Positions 1 to 15,200 of a DNA stretch of 64,000 nucleotides are shown in pieces. The translations under genes and the position numbers were made by a program. How positions within the stretch are numbered: position 1 is the first letter of the stretch; each line of letters begins with the position of its first letter. Below the pieces are notes generated by a model, which saw only the letters and a list, made by a program, of their open reading frames with translations, had not been told where the DNA came from and did no database searches. The stretch comes from Paracentrotus lividus (Eukaryota; Echinodermata; Echinoidea; Camarodonta; Echinidae), in contig CALNVZ010003425.1 of the NCBI GenBank assembly GCA_940671915.1, positions 37,730,871 to 37,794,870 on the forward strand, read 5' to 3'.

Positions 1-165
1 CCCCCCCCCCGGCCCACGGCGACCATGAATTTTGTCGCACTCCTTATCCTACGGTTTAAAAATTTGTCACTGGAACCTTGTATTATAAGTATTTGAATTC
101 TAGTACCGGTACGATATAGCCCGTGCGCACTTTGAATTGCTTCACTTTTGTACTGCGGAAACAAG
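1..165 (+). promoter_or_regulatory. Putative SMG5 promoter-proximal and 5'UTR region
   Basis: DNA just upstream of the SMG5 start. It opens with a run of C. I see no TATA box or other clear element; the label rests on position only. Confidence 0.3.
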
Positions 166-263
166 ATGGTGAAAATCGGAGACTCGTCTGAAGATGGAAA
201 TGAAAGCCGTATTTCGTTCAAGTCCGATGTTGAACGTCTTCAACAGACTCGGCGTGTTTACAG
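166..263 (+). CDS. SMG5: SMG5 exon 1 (start codon)
   Basis: Starts at the ATG in AAGATGG and ends before donor GTAAAT, phase 2. It encodes a short acidic and polar leader and the start of the first conserved helix (TRRVYR, compared with TKRLYR in human SMG5). Confidence 0.88.
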
Positions 264-3200
264 GTAAATTCTTCTTTTTGAAATAGACAACTAAGCGTAT
301 TTCTATCTAAGCTGTTGATAATTTTGTAAAGATTGGCCACACAGTTTCGAGCTGTAACGGGTACACACAACGATCTGCACGGGAAAGCTTCCCGCACTAC
401 CTTCAATCGTTCCCCGCTAGTTATAATGTTGATAAGGGGATTCGGACATCCAATTTGACTTGAGCTTGCACTTGCAGCACGACATGGCCCCTGGCTTGGA
501 CGTGCAAAAATGGTCAATTATATTCAGATATTAATTCAATGCCATGAATGAGTTCATAAAGATCTAAATCTAGACCGTCAATTATGATTGACCATAAGTG
601 TAGACTAAGTGAATCTAGACTGACTTTCTCGGGCCGTCATCCATGTTAAATTTGTTGGCTTGGGCTTTTTTTCATGATGATGTCTTTGATAATTGATTTG
701 TGCAGTTTCTGAATCTGAGTCTGAATTAGATGCAACCACGCCCCAATGACAATGTTGGAACATTAACATCATACATGCCAAGTCTCACGCATCTTGCTTG
801 AGAATCACGCATTTCGGGCCGGGCCCGTCTCACGATCTCACGCAGAACGCCCCATTTCTCACCCAAAATGAGAAAAAGTAGCATTATTTTAGATTTTTTT
901 ACCATTTTAAAACCCTAAATATCGACAGTTTTGTCGCGCATCAATAATTGCAAGTGCGATGTTTTCAAGCAGGCGATCGTTATGCAAGATCGATAGCTTA
1001 AAATTACTCCGTGAAACGTGTGTAGCGTGCCTCTTTTATGTACAAATTACCTCTGCGCGCCCGCATATGTGGTATCACGCGCCGCGTGCGCACAGCTTTT
1101 AAACACGATGTGAATGATCTCACGCAATTTTTATTTTGAACTTGGCATGTCTGTAACATCCTGCTGGAGACAAGTCTTATGAGAGATTGGTGTCGTCAAT
1201 CATTAGTATTGGTAGTTGCGTGGGAGATAGGGGTGGGGTCTTGGTGCCTGCAACCCACGAAATCTCCCACTAAAAATGGGTCCCCTTTTTTCTGTCACTC
1301 GTAACGTTAGAGTCTATACCTGAAATTATCTAACCAAAACTTCAGTCAATTTCAATTTTGAGCTCAAATTTTTTTTGTCTGCGCTTCGCGCTGGCATGAC
1401 TTTTTTTATTACTAAAGCAGGAACGGTAAAAATCAAAGCCACAAAAGATTTTTGACAGCGTCAAGAAAAAGCAAATTTTCTTCCCAATATTTTGCTTGTA
1501 ATGCCACTGATTGAAAGTGCCCCTCTTCCACTGTGACCTCCTACTTTCAAATTTGTTCCGCCGCCTCTGACATGATACAGTGCACCAATGTCTCTGCCGA
1601 CTCCATAATTGTCACGAATTTGATGCCGCATAAATCATATATGTAATATGACTTCTATTCAAATTGAGGTCGAATTTGCAGACACAAAAATGAAACTATT
1701 ATACAAGATCAAGCTTTTATTGTCTTGTTTTTGCTGAATTTATCTGCACTTTCTGTAATTACATATAATTAAAATTTGTTCATAAATAATTGTAATGAAA
1801 TAATAAATTTATTCATAAGCTTGAGATCGAGCTTTTATTTTCTTGTTTTTGCTTGGGTGCCCTAAATTTATCTGCACTTTCTGTAATTACATAAACTTAA
1901 AATTTATTCAATATTGGAAGCAATGTGTGACAGGAACAAGAACGCATTAATTCCATAAAATTCTCATTTTCCTGTCCATGCAGATCTGCCCAAGATCTGA
2001 CACACAAGCTGGAGTCCATTTTTAGGCACAAGCAAGCATACCGAGTTGTCTTTGAGAAAGATGCAATTGAAATGCGTATGAGGTGAGTTTATACTATCTA
2101 GTAGGCTGATTCAGAACCACTAAACTACATGGAATCGACATCACAATTGGACACATAAAGCTGGCGCGATGTGTTTTCTCAAAAAAAACCCCCACTTGTA
2201 TAAATTGCGTATCAAATTCAAGCCAATATATTTTTCTTGCTGATGCAATTTATTTCAAATGATTTGCTTTTGTACATTGTAGAACAAAAGTTAGGCTAAT
2301 TTATGTGTGAAGAGAAAATAATTAATTCTCCACACACACCCATTGTTCTTTTACGTTCATTTTGGCGGCTTGCGTTCAAAACCTACACAAAGGCATGGCA
2401 CGGCATGCGCAAAATGATTTTTTATTGATTGTGAAAAACTAATCATATCTCAAGATCTACAGCACCAAATGAGATGAGAAAATTGTAGAAAAAAGCTTAT
2501 TTTTCTTGCTTTATAGAAATACCAAGCATTATCAGATTGTGACTAATCTTCATACAATAAAAAAAAAAAGTTTCCCAACTGTACCATTTTATTTGATACA
2601 GACTGTATGTGACTTATCCTTTTTCTTCAGGTTGCGAGATCTTTGTGAACGTTTGATGATGCTTCACCCTGTTGACTTTGGAAGAAAAGCTGAGGAAATC
2701 TTGTGGTGGAAAGTCTACTACAATGTCATCACATTGGCAAAGAAGAGTAAAAAGGTTTGTTGCAATAAGAAAGTTTATACTATAACCTCATATATCTACA
2801 TGTACTAAAACCTGCATATATCTGTCTCAGTTTACCCTCAGGAAATAAATAAGGTTATCAGTGAGAACAGGTTGTATACATTTACATGTACATGTAAGTT
2901 TTACAGCATACATTTTTTTCTTAAATGGAGACAGTATGGGTCAAAGCAAAAAACAACAGAACTTTGTAGAACCACAAAGCAATTTTTGAAGTAAATTTGC
3001 ATCATGGGCAGAGTTAAATAAGAATATCCTGTATAATATTCCTTTCGCAGTTCTTCTTTGGTGTGTGTTTACTGTACTAACCTTCTAATGTATTTCTATC
3101 AAAGTACATCCGGAGTGGTTCTTCACTTGAGTGTGCCTACCGTACTCACCTTCTAGCAGCCACTGGGTTCTACCATCACTTACTCATGAGACTACAATGG

Positions 3201-6200
3201 GAGTATGGCTTACAGGAGAACCATATCATGGACTTCATCAGCTTCCCAGATCAGGATCAGGTCAAAGGTCAGTCTGGGGTCACAGTTCAAAGTGATTTCA
3301 AGAGTTCTGGCAAGCTCTTGTGAACTTTACAAAATCAGTTTAATGTACAGTTTGCCAATGAAAGGAAATTTCATGTGAAGAATGCCAAATCCCAAAGAAC
3401 TCTCTTAAAAAAATACAACAAACACAAGAAAGACATATAGAGGGAAAATACTGATCATGAATAAATAGGTATATAATTACCAAACTCCATGTACATGTAC
3501 CTCAGTACAATGTACATGCACATCTTGGCCATACAACATAAAACGTTACAATGGATTGCAAATTGATGATTGCAAAGCTACAATGTACAACGGTAAACCA
3601 ATCAGGATTTTTGTTGCATTTAGACTATAGACTTCTTGCTTGAAAATTCCTACTGTGAACCGATGAGCACATTTTTTTTCCAACAAATTTTTTTTGCAAT
3701 TGATGCACAGTTGGGAATTAACAAAGGAGGTTAGATTCAAATGAAATTTTAAATTTGAAGTATGAATTTGCAAACCTTTACCATTGACTAAAATATTTGA
3801 AGGGATTTATAGACTTCATTCGGTATCAATAAAACTCTCCAAGCTAATGCTGTAATTATCATTGCAATCCTTTATATTAGGTCAGACAGGAATTGTGAAA
3901 GATTTTAAAGCTAATTTTGGGTTTAAATACAGAGATATTGATGGTTGAATATCACCATAGTCACTGTAGTCTATGGAGGGAAAATAATCACTGTTTTCTT
4001 ACATGTATTGTGAAGCATGTAATGTAATGAAGAAATAACTTTTGATGGTTTTCTCTTGACACATTGAGTGATTTCACGTTCGGTGTTAAAATCGGTGTTA
4101 GTGTTTATTTTGGAGCAGAAGTCTGATCTAACACCGAACGTGAAATGGAAATAAAATCAGTCGGTGTTAGGTGTTGACCTCTGAATTTTGACGTATTTCT
4201 GGTTGCCGGTGTTTCATTTTGTGTCAAATGTCGTCTGCTGAACCGAGCTCTGCAGCCGGTGTTAAATTTCACGTGCAAATTTCCATTGACTAACACTAAA
4301 CCCCTAGGTATTAAGAAAAAGTTCATTTCACACTCGGTGTTAGTGTTGGTGTTGGCCAACGTTTGGTATGTCTGGTGAATAATAAGGGCAGTGGAGGCTC
4401 AAGTGGCAGAGTATCAATTCTTTATTTGACAGAATAATTAATCAATTAATATATTAGACCAGAAAGGGTACTTCAAGACCTACAAAATTGGTTAGTTTTG
4501 GGGTTAACGAGATGGATTCACAAATTGGCTGCTTACTCTTCAAGCCTAACAAGGGTCCAATAAATTTCATCTAAATTCATTGCAAAAAATGATTAGGAAA
4601 TATAAAATAAGGTATTCCGTAGTAAGTCGTATAGGGAATAAATATCATCAACAAGGATGTCTTCTCAATCTATATTTTAGGAACAAAAGGCATGATCAAT
4701 CACTGCTAATCTGAACCGATGTACGAAATTATAGGGTCTGGGGGCTACGCGCTGCGCGGCCCGGCCTGGCTTTGAAGTGAACTAGGTAACGCTCCATTTC
4801 CTGCTGCTTGCAAAAAACTGCCTGAGATATGAACTGTAAACTTACTGTTTCGTCAAAAAATATCCATCATGAGGTAAATTTTTATCAAAGAGAGGTTTGA
4901 AGAAGGATTAATTTTCGATTTACTGGTATGATTCTAACTTATTAGGGCCTTCTTCAGGTATATTCGAACAGTTTTAAACAACAAAACCGGTACTTCGCTA
5001 CAAATTGCGTCGATGCCATTTTTCTTCAGACGGTGTTAGGCTATCGATCCGCGAGTGTTGGCATATCGGTATCGACTCTTATCTTGATCTGAGCTCGGTG
5101 TTTGAGCTCGATTTTAGCAGAATTTAACTCTGCTAACACTAACACCAACACCAACACTGAACGTGAAATCACTCGATGCTGCATGCACTGACAGCATGTA
5201 CATGTACAATGTAGGACCCCACAGCTCAGATTTTTGCAAGCCTTCAAAATGTAACTTAAAGGAGAATGAAACCCAAGGATTCAGTTGAATTGTATCAAAC
5301 AAGAAAAATCAAAGAAACAGATTAAAGAAAGTTTGAGAACAATTGAAAAAATAATAAAAAAGTTATGTGCATTTGAATGTTGTGATCACTAACGCTATGG
5401 AGATCCTCACACTGGCAACAGGCCCAAGATGTGTGATGTCACACATGAACAACTCTCCCCTATGACATACAAAAAAATATCAAAAAATACTTTTTTTCTC
5501 ATTTTAATGGTAGTATACAGACTCTTCACCCATGATTATATTTTGTGAACCTGTATTACATGTCCTCCCATGAAAAGAATCTCAGATCTTTTAACAGAAT
5601 GAATAAAAAAGACAATTTGAGTGAAACATGTACAAAAGTAATGGGGAAGTTGTTCATGTATGACATCACACATCTTGGGCCCGTTGCCAATGTGAGGATC
5701 CCCATAGCGGTAGTGATCACAACATTCAAATGCTCATAACTTTGTTATTATTCATTCATTTTTTCTCAGATTTTCATTGATTAGCTTCTTTGATTTTTCT
5801 GTTTTGTACAATTTAATGCATTCCTAGGGTTTCCATCCCCTTTAATTCCCTGTGAGCTCCTTATTAGCGTACATGTATGTTTCAGTGTCTCGATATGCTC
5901 AGCGAATGACATTGATCATGGCACGAAATATGATGCATCGCACCGTCCTTTGCCCCAAGCTAATTTCTATTAATTCTCCAACTGAAAGCTGCTTGAATTT
6001 GACATCTAATCACCCAAGACGCATGTCATGTGAAGGGCTTTTTTAAGGTGAAGTTACAGTGATAGACGTGAACTGAATGTATGAAAGATCCCTTGTGTTA
6101 TTGACCTGTCAATCTTTTTTGGGTGACGATATGGCATTATCCTTTAATCTATAACAATTTGACTTGCGCATATTACATTTGTAGGAGATACTTCCACTGA

Positions 6201-9200
6201 CAATTTTGTGTGTACATGTATGGAGATCTGCCTTTGTTTCAATATTCCTATATGTGTATCAGGCCTTTGCAAATTTCTGTATTGCCATAGGGATAGCGTG
6301 TCTGGCCCTTATTCTCAAAAGTCGACTAACTTTAAGCCCAGCTTAAATCTGTGCTTTAACTATCATCTGTGTTGCATGCTCCTATCACCTTCACAAAATT
6401 CGGGAATTATGTTTTACATGTAATTGTAAGGGAAGCTTTTGTATTTATCATTCCTAAGCAGTTTTTAATAGTTTCACTACCAAAAATTATGATGGATTGA
6501 ACATCTAATTTCTGAGATTGAGTGCCTTTTTAGAAAGCCATAGTTATACCAAAGGCTCGGCTTAAAGTTAGGCGGCTTTTGGGACTACGGGCCTCTGTGT
6601 TTACCTTTTCTTCTTCATTTTTTTTTCCAGAATGCACTTCAATAACACCATCATATTTGTTATTTTGTCATTGACAGACACATGCATCATTGTTTTTCAG
6701 TTTAAATGTGAGCTGTATACAATTTATAAGCCAATATTTTGAATCAAGCATTTTTTTTCTTCTTTTTTTATCATTTGCAGAGACATGCATGGATGCTAAC
6801 AAACCGGAAGCCAAGGAATGGGCTCAGAAAGCTTGTCATCGTTGCCTCATCTATCTGGGAGATTTAGGTAGGTCCTAAATCTTTGTTAGCCCTCTGTCGG
6901 TAACAGTATTCGCTGTTAATTTTGCACGATTAATTTTTCGCGCTGAGCGACCTCAAAACACGTGGACAGGCTCCTAAATTTGTGCTGCGTTTAAGTAAAA
7001 ATGCACTATAACCCATTCAAAATATGCATAAGAAAGCATAATCATGTATTTGCATGTCTTTATATTAATGCCTGCCGATCTTTACGCGAAATCTGTGAAA
7101 ATTAATATACCGCAAATAATATCCATAGGTGCAGAATCACATTAAAAAAAAGCTGCTTTGAGCCATATTTCAAAGTAACATGGATACATGTCCTGTAATT
7201 ATTCCAGGATCATTTTAAAGAGAATCTAGTGTAGTGGGAAAGGTGAACCATGGGTCAACAAAATAATTGTGAGCTTTCAAATTATTTTCAAGCTATTTAG
7301 GAAGAATTTTATAGTAGAAAGATCCACTGAAAAGGATTGCTCTTCAAATGCCCTCATAGTGATATTATAACATAAAAAGCTGATATGTTCGGGTCCCGAA
7401 CATGTGAGCACAGGGACATGTAGTCCAATACATGCATTTTTGTGTGCAGTGCATGTTACTCTCAGAAGAATGTGGTAAATTTATTATCATTTTCTTGATT
7501 CCAAAACATCACATCAATAATTAATTCTTAGGTGCATTCATTATCAACATTTCCCGTCACTTTGAGACAGTCTCTTCCACAATTCAATCTCATTACTACA
7601 ACAGCTTTAAAGTAACATAAGGGTGTATAACCATTCTAGGATTAGAACTGCCTCCTGTACAACTACCCCCAAGTACAACTTCCCCAAAGAAAAACTACCT
7701 CAAACAAGTACCCCCGGGTGGTGTTTTGAGCACCAAGTTGTATGTGTAGTTTCCAGGCAGGTATTTGCCTACAGCTCATGCAAAATTTATTAGACCAAGC
7801 ACATTTTCTGTTCTGGGAGAAGAGCGCCATTTGCATTAGTAACAAAATGTCTATACTCATATGTCGATGGTTTAATTTGCTGAAGAATGTATAGAAACAG
7901 AGTTTAATAGTCTGTGTTTAATATGTTTTCTTACCAAACTAAGCGAGAAACACACACACTGAAATCTTATCAAAAAAGAGCTTGGTGTACTTATTTTTTT
8001 CCCAAGCTGCAATTGATGACGATGATGCCCTTGTTCAGTGTATGTAATACTGGAGTTCACATTTTGAAAACAATGATATCGTGATATGTCATATGGCCGT
8101 GTGTTATAAGTTCACCGCCTTTTGCGTTACATGCCAATTTGAGTACAAACGACACTTTTTTCACTTCAAGGACCTGTATCTTAAGTATACACCCTACTAT
8201 ATCAAAATAATGCATTTTCTGAAGGGAAATATCTCAAGGAAATTAAATATGCATTGAAAAATTATACTAGATTAAAAAGTTATTAGGAAAACTTTCAGAA
8301 AATTTAGATTTTATAAAATTGTCATTTTTTTTATCGTCTAGTCATCCATGATCACCCAAATTTTATTAATATTATTATATTCTGGTAGAAAATATTCAGA
8401 CCTTTTAAACAAGGTATAATTCATTATGGTTTACAATTTTAGAATGAAAAATATAACAATCTGAAATTTAGCCCTGAAAAGATATCATTTTTCAAATTCA
8501 TGAGGGGGTTGGGTCCTGCCAAGTACTGTTGCACCATCAAGCACATTGTTTGAGTGATATGATGGTATAAGGCAGTTTATTAGCTTTAATTTGGTGCTAA
8601 ATTTACAATCATAGTGTAAAAATTGGCAGAGATATTGAAGTTTTCCCAACGGCACTACAATATCTCTCATTCCTAATGACTTTGTACAGGAGGCATTGCT
8701 TTTTTAGGTCAAATAATGATTTTGGGGTCTTCCAGGGTACTATTGTAACATCAAACCTATTGTTAAGTGATTTCATGGTATAAAGCAGTTTATAAGATTT
8801 AGTTTGGTACCAAATTTACAGTCATAAGCCAAAATTTGGCAGAGAAATTCAAGTTTTCCCCAAATCAACCACAAAATGTAAAATTTCCCATTGACTTTGT
8901 ACAGGCGGCGCCGCTTCCGGCACCACCCCTTCTGTCCCAAACTTAAACAATTGTAACTCCACCAGAATGTTACCTAGAACAACGAAACTTCACAGGGAGC
9001 AAGCACAGTAACATAGCTTGAAAATGAGATAAAATTTGTTACATAAACTTTCTTACTTTGGAAAAAATTGACAAATTAATACTGAAAAATAGCAAAAAGC
9101 GTAACAGCACCACCCTATTTGGGTGGCGAGTTCATAACACATGCCCATATATTAAAGATGATAATATCAAGTTCTAGTAACAATAAAAAAAAATCAACGT

Positions 9201-12200
9201 AATTATCCCCTAGCATTTACAGATGAACAGATGAATGATATCTGAAATTAACACAGTTTCAGAAATAACTCAAATCGGCAGCGAAAATGTAAGTTATCAA
9301 AGATTTACTCGGTCAAATTGGCTTGATTTTTTTACAAAGTAACCCATAATGGCAATACATAAAAGTATACAGTATATTTGGACATTTTCATTTTTCTAAC
9401 TTGCAGCGAGGTACAGGCAGGAATTTGAAGGCCCCAGCAGTTGTCTTCTGGCTCAACGGTTCTATCATCAAGCACTGGTCCTCAATCCTGCTATGGGCAT
9501 GCCTCACAATCAGCTAGGGACCTTGGCTGGAACACGCTATCAAGGACTGGATGCAGCATATCACTATTTGAGATGGTATGCCTATTACTGTATTCGCTGT
9601 TAATTTTGCCGATTAATTTTTTGCACTGAGAGGCCTCAAAACATAATCACAGGTTCTAAAATTAGCACTGCATTTATGTAAATTGAACCTATACAGTCTG
9701 TGTCAAATAAAATGGTACAGTTGGAAAACATTTTTTTTTAAGTGTGAAAATTAATCACATTCTAAAATTGTTTGATATTTTAATAAAGTAGGAAAATCAG
9801 TGGCCGTATTCCGAAACTTATCTTAAGACAAATATTCTTGTATCTTCAGAGTTAAGACAAATTCGTATTCCAAAAATTATCTTATCTTTTCTCTAATCTT
9901 TTCTTGCAAGTTCGCTGAGCGCGCATGATGTCAGAGCTGTTTTGCGTAAAGTTAGACGCCGGCGCACAAATATAGCTGTTCGCAAGATAAAAATCTTGAG
10001 ATAATAGGTATTCTGAAAATTGCCTTATCTATTTTTTATCTTAACTACCTTGGCAACAACAAGAAAATTTAGAACAGGTAGGGGGCTATTGTATCTCATG
10101 ATAACTGAGATTTTGCCCTATTTATTTTTTTAGTAAGGGGAAGATAATGAGTACGCAGAATCAATAGGCCTACAGAAGAAACATCCCAAAGAAATTAGAG
10201 TAGATTTTGTTAATTTTGTTGCAATTTAAGACCATTCGATACGATACACCTTTTCATTTTATTTATGTTTTTTTTGAGAATTCCCCAAAGAAGCGTCACA
10301 ATAGAATCAATTTTACGTCATAAAGAAAATCTAGCTTGCAGACGAAAGCGCCCAAATCGCGCAATATTAAATTACGCCTAATGTTGATGGTGCGCGTAGC
10401 GCATCTTAATTTCTTTTAAAGAAGAGACACTTCTATTGGTTGACCAAAGTATTTAAACCTTTAATGGTTCGTTGATGATAAAAAATTGGGCGTGACCGGG
10501 CTGTGACAAAGATAATATAAGGGTGGTCCTTAGAGAGATAAGATAATTTTCAGAATACGTATTAAGGATTATATAAGCGGTCTATTATCTTTTGAGATAA
10601 GATAAAAGATAAAAGAAAAGATAAGACAATTTTCAGAATACCGGCCCAGGCTTTCTTCTACAATTTTTTTCATCCCATTTGGTGCTGTAGATCTTGAGAT
10701 ATGACCAGTTATCTACAATCAAGAACAAATGTACTTTGCGCTTGCTTCTCTATGGGTTTCACACGTAATAGCCATGAATTCAGTGCACCGAAACAATAGA
10801 TGTGTGTAATTTCGATTAGCTCATCGGCGTACAAAATTTAGTATAACTTTTGTTTTACAAAAGCAAAAACAAAGTGCATCTGCAAGAAAAATCTTTTGGC
10901 TTTAAGTTGGTATCACATTCACACATCATTTGAGAAGATTTCATACCTAAATAATTTTTTCCCGACTGTACCATTTTTTTTGGACACAGACTGTATAAAA
11001 CATACATAAGAAGGGATGCTCACATATTCTCATGTTTTTGATTTCTCACCTGCCGATCTTTGCATGAAATGCTTGAAAACTAAATCAAATCAAATAGAAA
11101 ATTAATGTACTGCGAATACTTCTGTGAGCAGGGTTAATTGTTATATTTTATATTGGGCGAGGTATGAAAACTGTCAAAAGAATCTAACTGCAGCTGGTTG
11201 CTACTATTGCACAGGAGGGTGCAGGCTTTCATTTCACTTCAAACAAGACAACCAGGATTGAGCCCTTTGCAGCCGGCACCATATTATGCAGCCTACCTAC
11301 AGGATGTGACCCGTCTGGTCTAGAATGCAGCCTCCTGCATTGTTCAGAGATGCCACTTTTCATGAAATATCCTGGGTCCGTTTCTCGAAACCGTCATAAG
11401 TCTAAGTTCGTGGACATCCTATTGAAACGCGTGTTAATTCTACAACACGTGTCCCTATGGCTTGTCCAAGAAATTAGACTTATGACGGTTTCGAGAAACG
11501 GGCCCCTGAATTCAGGAAATTTATGACTCAAAGTTACCATGTTTTTATGTACTTTTGGCCCCTTTTTCAGCTTTTTGGTTCACATGCGCACTTTTTTCAG
11601 GATTTTTTTTGGGAATTTACAGTATTTTTGAATGGTACTGAGTGGCATATCTGATTTTACATGTACCCTCAACCGGTTTGCAGCTGAACCCTATAATCTG
11701 TAGTTTTGGTGCCTTGCCTAAAGGCGGGCTCACACGACGCGACTTGCTGCGGTGCGATTTTTCAGGAAAACTTTAATATTATTTGATACAAACCTTCAAA
11801 CAAGGAAATTCATACTGTCCAAAGTTGTAGGTATTCCTATGAATACCAATATTGAAATTCAAGGCGATTGCGAACCCCCTTCTCTGTATAAATTCAATTT
11901 TTTTTCCATACCGCAGTGACGTCACAGCGATATTGCGATTTTAAGGTAATTTGACCTTTACTCCTAATTAAAGGCTCGCATTGGAACAACTTTTTGATTA
12001 CATTATTCCTTTACAATTTTTACCTCTCATAAGATAACTTTGCAGGTTCCAAATGTCACATAGATTACACAATTCCCGTTTGTTAAAAAAAATCGCACCG
12101 CAGCAAGTCGCATCGTGTGAGCCCGCCTTTATCGAATGTAATAGAACATTAGAAAGTAAGAGAGAAATAAAGAGATAAATAGTATTCTGATCCTGCCTCA

Positions 12201-15200
12201 TAATCAGCAAGGTACTCTGGCTGGAACATGTTACCAAGGACTGGATACACCCCAGCACTGTTTGAGATGGTATGTCAATAATGACAATTATGTTTAGTAC
12301 ATTCCACTCCTGTTATAACGAGACTCAGGGCCAAGCTGATTACCTTTTTATCACAAAATCTAAATACTTAGACATGTACATGTGTACACAGGTTTTAAAT
12401 TGGGACCATGTGATTCGACTCGTTACCATAAAATCTTGTCTCTGTACTCATTATAACAGGATTTGACTGTACTGGTTTGAGTGATCTCATCATTTTCACT
12501 TTGTGTTTCTTTTACCTAGTTGGTTATCTGACTTGAGGTTTGATGGTGCTATTGCCAATTTGGAGAAGGTGTTTGAGAGAAATCAGAAGAGGTTTCATGA
12601 GTTACCTTCGAGCCCTAGCCCAGATCTTCCACCGGAATTACAAAGGTAATTTGTGGGATTGATACCAAATTAAACATGCATGACACCTAGGAATATTACA
12701 GTATAATATCAGGAAGATGTGCTTTTGTTTCTTTCCCACAGCAAGCAAATTTTGCCAAGGCCAAATTAATATGCCTCAAAGAATGGTGACCACACAATAT
12801 CCAACTTAATTGGAATAATTAAATAATTATGTCATAAGAGTAGTTTTATTTTTTAAAAAGGCTACATCCATATTCACATGTAACCTGTCAGTGTGCATGT
12901 CAGTGGCATAATATACATTGAAATAATGCAAACCCCTAGAAAACTTACAAAGCTTCTTATTTGCTTTAACCCCCCCCCCCCACCCCACCCTGACCGTCTC
13001 CATCCCTCCCTTTCCTTTTCTTTGCGATGCAGACCAAGAGATATAAAGCAGTTTCTTATCCGCTTCCTCTACCTGCAAGAGATGTTCCAACCTAGCAACA
13101 AATCATCAACGGACACCCTGCCGTCGCTATGTCAGGAGGTTCTCCAGGGCTTCCATCAGTGCATGCTGCACGGAGCAGTACCTCATACAAGGCGTGTAGA
13201 TGAGGAAGGCAGGGAGAGCTACTTGTCAAATGACATTGTCTTCAAGCTGGTCGTTCTGACTCTAATGAGCACATACAGGTTGCAGAAAGCAGGTCAGCAT
13301 TATGATTAAACATAGAAAGAAATGAAATACTTCTGTTCTTAGATCAGCGTACGAGGGTCATGAGGCTTCACAACATTTATCTAGTGCCATATATCTGATA
13401 GAGAAAAAAAGAAATAAAAGGTGCAGGCTCCTCCCATTGAATTTTGTTCAAATGGTTGAGTTTTATGGTAAGATTTCAAGTGCTCTTGGCTGATTATGGA
13501 AAAAGAGAGAGAACCACATCATGTATCGTGTTACCATGGAAAAGGGTCTTTGTTGTGGTATTAAATTCTCTGTAGAAATGTAACAATTAACATCTTTGAA
13601 AAAAAAAAATGGCTGCCAATGTGTTTTGTTTTGCTTGTACATGACTATGGGTTAACCACGTGAATAAAAAGATCATATAAAGTGAATTTTGCTCTATCAA
13701 TTCTTCAGCGAACAGAGTTTTTTTTTTTTTATTGTGTTGTACTCCTCCTCTTTCTTTCTCTCTCTCTCTCTCTTTCTCTCTTTTCCCTTTTTTTCAATCT
13801 TTAAAATTTTTTTTTCAGGTTCCAAACAAACGTCCACTGCTGTTGTATTCACATTGGCTTTGTTTTCATATACACTCAACCACCTCTGTGAAAAACTGAA
13901 CAATGCTTTCTATAGGAAGATGTATCCAGACCAGACTTCTGCCTCTTTTACCAAAGGTACAGATGCCTCCATTTATTTTTCATATTTACATTGTGTCTAA
14001 AAAAAGTTGAAGGTGACAAGTACAAAATCTATTTTTTGTAAGTTTTGAGAAAATGACACAAGACTGGATGGATGCTGTCACTGCTATCCCCAAACTTTGA
14101 GTAGGATTGCAGGCGATGATGTGGGGACAGCATTGAAAGCTTTCATTCAATCTTTCATCATTTGACAAAAACTTGCAAAAAATGGATGTTGTACATGTAC
14201 CTGTCACCTTCATTTGCAATTTACTCTGTTATATGGTAATCATGATCCAAGAAAGGTATCGTTGTAAAGGTGAAGAGTTCCTCTTATAATCACAAGTTAC
14301 ATATGTATTGCCAAAATAGATGAACTGGGAATATAGCCCCTCTGGAAATGGATTACCCTTTTTTTTTTTTTTTTGATAAGCACTGTATTTCAGGGATGAA
14401 ATGGTGAATAGGTATTCAGGTATATTGTACCTGTATTGAGTCTATAGAAAAGAAAGAAATCAGAAGGAAACAGGTCAATGTCAAGTACTATTCAACCAGA
14501 AACATTCGCGACGTTGAGTCAACGTCTTTTCTCGCAGCATAATCCATTCACGGATTGCCGACCAGAGGTATGAGTCAACTTAGTTATCGTTTATACAGTG
14601 TACAGTATAGTACTAACATTCAATACATTTTGTAAACTTAAAATTTTGTGAGCATTTTACATTGCAGGTCTTGCCTCCCAGCAAAATTTGCAATAATAAT
14701 GATAATAATGTGATTTGTATTGCGCACGTATCCACTCTGTAGAGTGCTCAAGGCGTATCGTATTATTATTACCCGGCTTAGCAATACTATCATTTATGTG
14801 AAAATATCTGGGTTTACAGTATCCTTGAGAAATCATTGCTCTTGTGGATATAAACATATCGTCGGCCTCATGCCAAAAAGGGCCTTACCGTTTTTAGTAT
14901 GTGTACATTATGAATGGCCTGTAAAATGGTTAAGGCCCTTCTGGCATGAGGCCGACGATATACAAAAAATCGCTCTCTGCCCATTCATACCATTTCCATA
15001 CATTTGTTATATGTTTCACCCCTCTTCCATGACCCATTTCTACTCAGCCCAAGACTCGGACGTGTCGACCGACGGCCGTGCCAGTCCAGCAAACACCATC
15101 ACCCCTATCCTAAGCCAGGACATAGACAGCGAAGGCACCGTCAAACCGGCCAAGAAGAAACAACAGAAGAAGAAACCCAAGACAGTCTTGAAGGCAAATA

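Larger units (their letters stand above)
9585..11130. repeat. ACTGTATTCGC repeat, copy 2, split by insertion
   Basis: Left part 9585-9693 and right part from 10994 on match the intact copy at 6900-7135. A 1.3 kb element sits between them. Confidence 0.6.

Noticed and set aside
12893..13309. 138-residue single-exon protein
   Set aside because: Contains real SMG5 exon 8, but its first ~47 residues are intron DNA (C run, CCCTCC).
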